Assembly: GCA_963790405.1 (NCBI GenBank)
Contig: CAWBOJ010000005.1
Coordinates: forward strand, 248,001-312,000
DNA from: JBGSMX01 sp963790405
Lineage (GTDB): Bacteria; Actinomycetota; Coriobacteriia; Anaerosomatales; JAGXFU01
Length of the DNA stretch: 64,000 bases
Direction of reading: 5' to 3'
Within the stretch, counting starts at the first letter, position 1. The number at the start of each line of letters is the position of its first letter. Positions 58,118 to 64,000 of this stretch are shown here, piece after piece. Position numbers and translations under genes: made by a program. Below the pieces are notes generated by a model. It was not told where the DNA came from and did no database searches. It saw only the letters and a program-made list of their open reading frames with translations.

Positions 58118-59787
58118 GCACCGCGAGCGGCAAACGGTTGGGCAAACTGCTCGTCCAAGCGGGGCTTATCACGTCGGAACAGCTCGACGAGGCCATTGAG
58201 CATGCGGATGGAATGTCGTTGCCAGCGAGTCTGTCCGAGCTGGGCTTCGTCGACGAAACCAAGATTGCGCAGACCGTAGCGAACCAGATGGGCCTGGTCT
58301 TCGTTGACCTCGGCACGTATGAGATCGATCCGAACGCGGCCACGAACTTTTCTTCAGAACTCGCGCGGCGATACACCGTGCTTCCGATCAAGATACAAGA
58401 CGATGAGCTCGTCGTTGCCATGTCTGATCCCGCGAACATATTCGCAATCGATGATCTACGCATAGTGACGGGCTATGAGATACGTCCGGTTGTTGCCTCG
58501 GAAAGTGATCTCCTCGCTGCTATCGAGAAGTTCTCGGCATCTCAGCAAAACGTCGATGACATGGTTGGCGATCTTGAAGAATCCGTGACCGTGGATGAGG
58601 AAGAGAATCCGGATGATGCGGATGACGCGCAGTCCGCAGTCGGCAAGCTCATGAACCTCATCATCACGGAAGCCATACGCCAGGGTGCAGGGGACATCTA
58701 TATCGAGCCTCACGAGAGCGAGATGAGGATCAGGTATCGCATTGACGGAGTCTGCCAGGAAGTATTCAAGAGTCCCAAGAACATGCACCGGCAGTTGATC
58801 AGTCGACTGAAGATCTCATCGGGAATGGATATCGCAGAACGGCGCCAGCCGCAAGATGGTCGTTTCGGCGTGGTCTTGGACGGCAAGACAGTGGACTTCC
58901 GCGTTGCGGTCTTGCCGCTCGTTACCGGCGAGCTCGCGGTCATGCGACTTCTTCGCAAGGACTCGATCATGATGTCGCTTGAGGATCTCGGCTTCCTCGA
59001 GCAGCCACTTGCGCGTCTGATGGAGGCGTTGAGCCTGCCGTACGGGGCGATCCTCGTCACCGGTCCTACCGGCTCGGGCAAGTCGACGACTCTCTACGCG
59101 GCGATCAACCGCACAAACGACGTGACGACGAACCTCATCACGGTCGAAGATCCCGTCGAGTATCGACTGGCGGGACTATCGCAGGTGCAGGTGCACGAGA
59201 AGGCGGGTCTGACCTTTGCGTCAGCGCTCAGGTCGATACTGCGACAAGACCCCGACACAGTGATGATCGGCGAGATTCGAGACAAGGAAACCGGCACGAT
59301 TGCTATCGAGGCTGCGCTCACCGGGCACCTGGTCCTCTCCACCTTGCACACCAACGACGCTCCTTCGGCGATTACGCGCTTGACAGAGATGGGAATCGAG
59401 CCGTTCCTCACCGCCTCGGCCATCACATGCGTGCTGGCACAACGTCTCGCACGGCGCCTGTGCACGGCGTGCAAGGAGGAGTATCTGCCAGATGAGGAGG
59501 CGCTTCGGCGAATCGGATTCCCGTTCGAGCCCGGCAAGCCGCCCAAGCTCTATCGTGCCGTGGGGTGCAAGAAGTGCAACAACATCGGCTATCGCGGGCG
59601 CATGGGTATCCACGAAGTGCTGACCATGTCCGAGACTCTCGAGCGCATGGCAGTGGAAAACGCTTCATCCGATGAGATCACGCGTCAGGCGATTGCCGAG
59701 GGGATGAAGACGCTTCGAGACGACGGGTTCGAGAAGGTCAAGTTGGGCACGACGTCTATCGAGGAGATCTTGCGTGTGGTGGTCTAG
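58114..59787 (+). CDS. pilB: Type IV pilus / type II secretion assembly ATPase PilB (GspE)
   Basis: 557 residues from GTG 58114 (GTGA overlap with aroE). N-terminal MshEN domain (GKRLGKLLVQAGLITSEQLDEAI) of the kind that binds cyclic-di-GMP in some PilB proteins, then the hexameric ATPase: Walker A GPTGSGKSTT near residue 317, Asp box DPVEYRLAGLSQVQV, Walker B DTVMIGEIRDKET, His box LSTLHTNDAPS, and a zinc-binding pair of CxxC motifs (CTACKEEY, CKKCNNIGYRGR). It powers pilus extension. The other pilus genes are not visible in the window. Confidence 0.95.
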   Translation: MSTASGKRLGKLLVQAGLITSEQLDEAIEHADGMSLPASLSELGFVDETKIAQTVANQMGLVFVDLGTYEIDPNAATNFSSELARRYTVLPIKIQDDELVVAMSDPANIFAIDDLRIVTGYEIRPVVASESDLLAAIEKFSASQQNVDDMVGDLEESVTVDEEENPDDADDAQSAVGKLMNLIITEAIRQGAGDIYIEPHESEMRIRYRIDGVCQEVFKSPKNMHRQLISRLKISSGMDIAERRQPQDGRFGVVLDGKTVDFRVAVLPLVTGELAVMRLLRKDSIMMSLEDLGFLEQPLARLMEALSLPYGAILVTGPTGSGKSTTLYAAINRTNDVTTNLITVEDPVEYRLAGLSQVQVHEKAGLTFASALRSILRQDPDTVMIGEIRDKETGTIAIEAALTGHLVLSTLHTNDAPSAITRLTEMGIEPFLTASAITCVLAQRLARRLCTACKEEYLPDEEALRRIGFPFEPGKPPKLYRAVGCKKCNNIGYRGRMGIHEVLTMSETLERMAVENASSDEITRQAIAEGMKTLRDDGFEKVKLGTTSIEEILRVVV

Positions 59788-59969
59788 GCTCTCGGCTGCA
59801 AGCTCGCCGGGTTGGAGGCGTCATCGGCAGGATATCGCCTGGTAGATGCCTTTCGTCGGTTGTAAGCCATTATGCTTCGTGAGAGACTACAGAAGCCCGC
59901 CCATGTGGGGTGGTTCGTTTGTGTGCGTCTGCACTATTCGCCGGTCCGGCCTGGGAGGTGTCGAGGGGG

Positions 59970-60587
59970 ATGGCTGACAACGGCATCGGCGATTACTTCA
60001 TAAGTGACGTCGATGATGAGCTGCTCGATGAGGAAGACGAGCTAATCGCTCCGGCTCCGGTAGTCGTGCCGCAACAACAGACACAACGGGCACAGCCATC
60101 ACCTCCGGCTGCTGCACCCGCACCGGTAGCGACGCCAGCGCCTGTAGCAAGTCCTGCTTCCGTTTCGCAGTCAGCTGCGCAGACTGAAGGCGCGCGGCCT
60201 CAGGCGTCGGTTCGCCCTGCCACGCGGGAGGAACGCCTGGTCGCCGCTCTCGATGATCTGATGGTCGAGTCATTGGACATCCAGGCCGCAGCTCTAGTGA
60301 GCATGGACGGATTCACCATGGCGTCGGCACTGCCCGAAGGGATGCAGGAGGACCGTGTTGGCGCGATGTCTGCGGCGATACTCGGCCTGGGTGAACGAGC
60401 TGCAACGGAGCTTGGCCGAGGGCATCTGACGCAGGTCTTCATCGAAGGTGACGACGGGTACGTTGTACTTATTGCAGCGGGAAACCGCGCAGTCCTGACC
60501 ACACTCGCGCGTCCCGAGTCCAAACTCGGGCTTGTGCTGTACGACATGAAGGCGACCGCCGATACCATAGGAGAGATCCTCGGTTAG
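59970..60587 (+). CDS. Roadblock/LC7 (MglB-like) domain protein with Pro/Ala linker
   Basis: 205 residues: an acidic start (DVDDELLDEEDELIAPAP), a Pro/Ala/Gln-rich linker (about 30-85), then a roadblock/LC7 domain (LVAALDDLMVESLDIQAAALVSMDGFTMASALP, then VLTTLARPESKLGLVLYDMK). Roadblock proteins bind and regulate small GTPases such as MglA; a cognate GTPase is encoded 2 kb downstream. ATG 59970 has a GAGGGGG ribosome site. Another gene starts 45 bases after the stop. Confidence 0.82.
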   Translation: MADNGIGDYFISDVDDELLDEEDELIAPAPVVVPQQQTQRAQPSPPAAAPAPVATPAPVASPASVSQSAAQTEGARPQASVRPATREERLVAALDDLMVESLDIQAAALVSMDGFTMASALPEGMQEDRVGAMSAAILGLGERAATELGRGHLTQVFIEGDDGYVVLIAAGNRAVLTTLARPESKLGLVLYDMKATADTIGEILG

Positions 60588-60632
60588 GGGCATTCGCATT
60601 CGATCACGGTGAGAAAGGTTCGACGATAGCCG

Positions 60633-62639
60633 ATGGCGCTACGCGGCAACCTCAAAGATTTCAGTCTGCCCGATGTCTTCCAGCTGGTTACATTCAGCAA
60701 GAAGACTGGCGTGCTGCGTATTCGGCGTGAGGACCAAACCGAAGGTAGCGTCTGGTTTCGCGACGGCGATGTGTTCTTCGCACAATCGAATTGGCAGGGT
60801 GAGCCGCTCGGCGAGCGTCTGGTGCATGCCAATAAGGTGACGCCAAGCGCTCTGGCCAAGGCGCTGGACATCCGCAACGCCGAGGAACGAGAGGGACGTC
60901 GGCTCGGACAGATCCTGGTCGACGAAGGCTACATCACCGAGAAGATCCTCGAGGCCTTCGTTCAGGAACAGATCCAGGACACGATCTTCGATCTGATGCG
61001 TTGGGATGAGGGCGAGTTCGACTTCGAGGTGCTTCCGGACGTCGTTGATGAAGACATCGGACTCTCGGTTTCGATCGAGAATGTAATCATGGAGGGCTCG
61101 CGCCGACTTGAAGAGTGGGCGCGCATCAAGAAGAAGATTCCCTCGATGGATGTGGTGTTCAAGATGGCCACCGCACCCGGCGAGGGCACATTCGAAATCT
61201 CCCTCAAGCCTATCGAGTGGAATCTGCTGCTTCTCGTGGATGGCACGCGCAGCGTCGCCGATCTGGCACGAGCCAAGAACCGTACCGACTTCGAGGTAGC
61301 CCGCATCATGTACGGTCTGTTCTCGGCCGGGCTTCTTGAAGTTGCTGGTGACGATGAGATTGAGCGTCTTCGGGCCGAGCGTGCGGAACAAGAGAAGGTG
61401 GTACGGCGAATCCAGGCAGAGCGGGAGGCTGAAGGGGCGAAAGCTGCTGAGGCTGCCGTTCAGCGGGAGACTGACCTAGCGACCGAGGCCAAGGCCCGGT
61501 TGGCCGCGGAGATCGAGACTCCTGCCGAGGGGCCAGCCGAGGATTCCGCGGGTGCCGTTTCTGAGGCAACCGAGCATCACGAACCCGAGGTTCCGGAGTT
61601 CCTTGCGGGGGCGGTGGACGCTCCGACAGAGGCCGACATGGTCGTGTTCGAGGAGATGATGGGCGCGGTCCTCGAAGCTCCGGCAGCCCCGAGTGTGGAG
61701 CCCGAGCCCGAGCCGGAGCCCGAGCCCGAGCCAGAGCCGGAGCCAGAACCAGAACCGGAGCCCGAGCCCGAGCCCGAACCGGAGCCAGAGCCCGAGCCAG
61801 AGCCAGAGCCGGAGCCGGAGCCCGAACCGGAGCCCGAGCCCGAGCCCGAACCAGAGCCCGAACCGGAGCCCGAGCCGGAGCCCGAACCAGAGCCGGACGA
61901 GTTCGAGCCCTCAGGGGATCTCGAGCGAGACTTGATGGCGCTGGGCCTCGGTGAGCTTCCCACAGAGGATCTGCTCTCGCCGATGGGCGACGATACCGTT
62001 GAGAACGTTGAGTTCCCGGTTGTCGAGGGATCCGAGATTCCGCCTGCGCCCGTCGTGGAGATGGAAGACATCGGCATCGAGCTCGTCGATCTTGGTCTCG
62101 AGGAACTGAGAACCGATGTCGAACCTGTGCTCGAGGACGTTACCCAAGACGTTGAAGACGGCATTGAGGCGACGCCCGAGGTCGAGCCGGAGATCGGCGA
62201 AATGGATTCCGTCGTGGAGTATCTCGAAGATGAGACGCTCATAGGAGCTGTGCAGCAGGAAGAGGAGACCCCATCCGCCCCCGACTTCTCTGACATTCTG
62301 GAGTCGCTGGATCTGGAAGGGGAGGAACCGGAAGCGACCGAGCAGTTGGAGGTTGTCTCCACCGCAGGATTCAACGACGAGGTGGAAGAGGCTCCTGCCG
62401 CTGGGGTGATCTCTACCGACGCGTTCTTGGCCGACATCGGCGCAGACGATCTCAACGTCGGTCTCTCGGGTGGCCTTGGCGCCGAACTGAGCGCATTGAC
62501 GGGTGCTGGCGGGACACGACGTCCTGCGGCGAGCGTGAACAAGATCCCCGAGCCCGGTGGATCCCTGGAGCTGCACCGTGACCACACGGTCGACAAGGAA
62601 CTCCTGAAGAAGATCATCGAGGGCATCGAGAAGCTATGA
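60633..62639 (+). CDS. DUF4388 (PATAN-like) protein with a 33-fold Glu-Pro tract
   Basis: 668 residues. Residues 1 to about 250 hold DUF4388 modules (ALRGNLKDFSLPDVFQLVTFSKKTGVLRI, VWFRDGDVFFAQS, LGQILVDEGYITEKILEAFVQEQIQDTIFDLMRWDEGEFDFE), known from PatA-type response regulators and gliding-motility proteins. A charged coiled-coil stretch follows (about 250-300), then exactly 33 Glu-Pro dipeptides (residues 356-421), then a long acidic disordered region and a basic helical end (DHTVDKELLKKIIEGIEKL). The EP tract is predicted to be a stiff rod. Probably a scaffold for the GTPase module. Confidence 0.8.
   Translation: MALRGNLKDFSLPDVFQLVTFSKKTGVLRIRREDQTEGSVWFRDGDVFFAQSNWQGEPLGERLVHANKVTPSALAKALDIRNAEEREGRRLGQILVDEGYITEKILEAFVQEQIQDTIFDLMRWDEGEFDFEVLPDVVDEDIGLSVSIENVIMEGSRRLEEWARIKKKIPSMDVVFKMATAPGEGTFEISLKPIEWNLLLLVDGTRSVADLARAKNRTDFEVARIMYGLFSAGLLEVAGDDEIERLRAERAEQEKVVRRIQAEREAEGAKAAEAAVQRETDLATEAKARLAAEIETPAEGPAEDSAGAVSEATEHHEPEVPEFLAGAVDAPTEADMVVFEEMMGAVLEAPAAPSVEPEPEPEPEPEPEPEPEPEPEPEPEPEPEPEPEPEPEPEPEPEPEPEPEPEPEPEPEPEPEPEPEPDEFEPSGDLERDLMALGLGELPTEDLLSPMGDDTVENVEFPVVEGSEIPPAPVVEMEDIGIELVDLGLEELRTDVEPVLEDVTQDVEDGIEATPEVEPEIGEMDSVVEYLEDETLIGAVQQEEETPSAPDFSDILESLDLEGEEPEATEQLEVVSTAGFNDEVEEAPAAGVISTDAFLADIGADDLNVGLSGGLGAELSALTGAGGTRRPAASVNKIPEPGGSLELHRDHTVDKELLKKIIEGIEKL
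61698..61895 (+). repeat. Six-base tandem repeat encoding 33 Glu-Pro units
   Basis: 198 bases of GA(G/A)CC(C/G/A) units, 33 in a row without interruption. Synonymous third positions vary from unit to unit, so it is maintained as protein rather than being a recent slippage product. The opposite strand reads as Gly-Ser repeats, a shadow. Confidence 0.95.
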
Positions 62640-62658
62640 CCGAGAAAAGGGCATTCGA

Positions 62659-63186
62659 ATGCAGTCTGTGAAAGTCGTCGTCACCGGTCCGTTCAATGCA
62701 GGGAAGACGACGTTCATTAAGGCCGTCAGTGAGATAACGGTTCTCTCCACGGAGCGTCAGGTGTCCGATGTCTCGGGCGAGGGGACGGGCGAGACGACGG
62801 TTGCGATGGACTTCGGGCGGATCACCATATCCGACGACGTGGTCCTCTATTTGTTCGGCACGCCAGGCCAGGAGCGATTCTCATTCATGTGGGAGACGCT
62901 GTCCGAAGGCATGCTCGGCTTCGTGCTGCTCGTGGATGTAGTCGATGACGAGACCTTCGCTGATGCCAAGACGATGATTGATTTCTTCAAGGAGATGTCT
63001 GATGTGCCGTTCGTCGTGGCGGCAAACAAAGTCGCGGCCGACGACACCAATACCATCCGGCAGATCAGAGACTCACTGGGACTTGAGGATGAAGTGCCGC
63101 TGCTGCCCGTGGACGCACGGGAGAAGGACTCGGTGAAGGCTGTGTTGCTCGGGCTGCTGTACGAGATCCTGGAGAGCATGGGATAG
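62659..63186 (+). CDS. Small Ras-like GTPase (MglA / conservon CvnD-like)
   Basis: 175 residues. G1 VTGPFNAGKTTFI, G3 region LFGTPGQERFSFMWE (catalytic Gln present), G4-like AANKVA with Ala where Asp is usual, and a short C-terminal helix. The sequence is close in style to bacterial conservon GTPases and MglA. With the roadblock protein, it forms an MglA/MglB-type pair; next to pilB the likely job is spatial or activity control of type IV pili. It starts 19 bases after the DUF4388 gene. Confidence 0.85.
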   Translation: MQSVKVVVTGPFNAGKTTFIKAVSEITVLSTERQVSDVSGEGTGETTVAMDFGRITISDDVVLYLFGTPGQERFSFMWETLSEGMLGFVLLVDVVDDETFADAKTMIDFFKEMSDVPFVVAANKVAADDTNTIRQIRDSLGLEDEVPLLPVDAREKDSVKAVLLGLLYEILESMG

Positions 63187-63187
63187 G

Positions 63188-64000
63188 GTGGATACGCGGC
63201 TGTATATCCTGGCCGGTACCTTCCTCTTCCTCGTTGTCTCCCTCATCTACCTGGTGGCGGCGGTAACGAGGTCTCGCAGGATGCCCGATTTCCCTCCGAT
63301 CCAGCCGCAAGCCGATTGGCCGATGCTCAATGCTGCACCGCTGGAACTGGAGGTTGCGGCCTCGCTGGACAAGACGTTCGCCGAGCCCACAGGGGGAATG
63401 GCTGCCGTACTGAAGACGCCGCTGCGAACTGGCCAGTGGCGTCCCGATGCTCCGGAAGCAAGGTTGCCAAGGACGAGTACCGTCGATGACTACTGGGACA
63501 CGCTCATCGACGAGGACGCGTTGCTCGTGAAACCGGTGTCGGCGCAGTCAAGTGTTCGCGAGCTGTGGCCCGATGCACCACCGGAGCATTCGATCGTGCA
63601 GCCGCCGATTCAACCCGTTCAGGCCGAGGAACCGCGCTCGCCTGTGCCAGTGGCGTTCGAAGAGCCGCCCCTCGAAGAACTCGACACAGAATACACTGCA
63701 GTGCACGCCTCCCATCCGGAGGCGCGGAAGATAGACGACATAGTCGCTGAGCTGGAATCTGAGCCCGAAAGAGTTGCTGTTGCGGTGCCGGAGCCGGTGT
63801 CTGCTCCCGCATCGGGAGTCATGCCGGTACCACAGCCCGAGACACCTCTGCCGCCTGTGTCTGCCATTGAGCCGGAGCCGGAGCCCGTGCCCGTCGTTGT
63901 CGTTCCCGAACCCGAACCTGTGCCGGTTGCTCCCGCTCCCGCGCCCGTGCCGGAGCCCGTGCCCGTCGTTGCCGTTCCCGAGCCCGAACCTGTGCCGGTT
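63188..64000 (+). CDS. Membrane-anchored Pro/Glu/Val-rich protein, runs off the window
   Basis: Open from GTG 63188 (overlapping the end of the TAG-G of the GTPase gene by spacing of one base) to the last base: 271 codons without a stop. An N-terminal transmembrane helix (LYILAGTFLFLVVSLIYLVAAV) is followed by a soluble acidic region (DDYWDTLIDEDALLVKP) and then increasingly repetitive Pro/Glu/Val sequence (VPEPEPVPV, APAPAPVPEP). No domain recognised in the visible part. It resembles the downstream DUF4388 neighbour in using an extended Pro-rich spacer. Probably the fifth gene of the pilB module. Confidence 0.75.
   Translation, partial: MDTRLYILAGTFLFLVVSLIYLVAAVTRSRRMPDFPPIQPQADWPMLNAAPLELEVAASLDKTFAEPTGGMAAVLKTPLRTGQWRPDAPEARLPRTSTVDDYWDTLIDEDALLVKPVSAQSSVRELWPDAPPEHSIVQPPIQPVQAEEPRSPVPVAFEEPPLEELDTEYTAVHASHPEARKIDDIVAELESEPERVAVAVPEPVSAPASGVMPVPQPETPLPPVSAIEPEPEPVPVVVVPEPEPVPVAPAPAPVPEPVPVVAVPEPEPVPV
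63881..64000 (+). repeat. 72-base tandem repeat at the window edge
   Basis: A unit starting GAGCCCGTGCCCGTCGTTG at 63881 recurs at 63953, 72 bases later, with few substitutions. 1.67 copies are visible and the array continues beyond the window. It encodes a 24-residue Pro/Val/Glu-rich repeat. Confidence 0.85.

Noticed and set aside
61577..62626. Long reverse-strand frame rich in Gly-Ser repeats
   Set aside because: It is the complement of the Glu-Pro tract (GAGCCC read backwards gives Gly-Ser) and has no ribosome site or domain; the forward gene is clearly real.

Overview
The window reads as one chromosomal segment of a high-GC, anaerobic, Gram-positive-type bacterium, most plausibly a deep actinobacterial (Coriobacteriia-like) lineage. 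The taxonomic call is an inference. It rests on high GC with many GTG/TTG starts, CW_binding_2 surface proteins, a SigB/RsbW pair, superoxide reductase, formate-THF ligase plus FolD, a very large multihaem cytochrome and type IV pilus genes. No rRNA or tRNA was seen. Almost everything is on the + strand; the exceptions are a glucokinase, a superoxide reductase, an ECF sigma/anti-sigma pair and one doubtful small ORF.

Layout. 0-8.2 kb: the end of htpX, lgt, a DUF3048 lipoprotein-like gene, pdxS-pdxT-yebC, a convergent glucokinase, then ruvC-ruvA-ruvB behind a perfect SOS-type palindrome. 8.3-15.2 kb: an envelope island with two cell-wall-binding-repeat proteins (beta-propeller type and M28 peptidase type), two cold-shock genes and three lipoproteins. 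15.2-20.7 kb: superoxide reductase, isochorismatase-like hydrolase, fhs-folD and a NapH-like polyferredoxin with a secreted partner. 20.7-28.4 kb: queH-queA, an ECF sigma factor with its zinc anti-sigma, tgt, yajC-secD-secF. 28.4-32.1 kb: a RecJ nuclease fused to HIRAN and RecQ-like helicase modules. 32.1-34.9 kb: a nidogen-like surface protein. 35-37.8 kb: relA and an MBL hydrolase. 38.2-41.9 kb: a cytochrome with at least 22 CXXCH motifs. 42-47.3 kb: hisS, aspS, a structured RNA (6S candidate), a lipoprotein and rarA. 47.4-50.2 kb: a small membrane protein, RsbW-like, SigB-like and an AI-2E-family permease. 50.2-58.1 kb: alaS-ruvX-mltG, an ABC-2 exporter with a TPR protein, a YqeG phosphatase and aroE. 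58.1-64 kb: pilB, a roadblock protein, a DUF4388 protein with a Glu-Pro tract, an MglA-like GTPase and a Pro/Glu/Val-rich membrane protein running off the end.

How it fits together. The backbone (yebC-ruvCAB ... queA-tgt-yajC-secDF-recJ-relA-hisS-aspS-rarA-alaS-ruvX-mltG-aroE) is a familiar order of core genes, opened at several points by envelope and redox genes. fhs/folD, superoxide reductase, the polyferredoxin and the multihaem cytochrome suggest an anaerobe with C1 metabolism and extracellular electron transfer. The last six kilobases look like a pilus motor gene with its small-GTPase control module.

Important caveat. At least nine genes are interrupted by frame changes, nearly all of them +1: glk, the isochorismatase-like gene, fhs, recJ-helicase, the nidogen-like protein, relA, the multihaem cytochrome, hisS and the ABC permease. 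Protein similarity continues cleanly across each break, and essential genes (relA, hisS) are hit. I therefore treat these as probable uncorrected one-base errors in the assembled sequence and annotate full-length genes across them.
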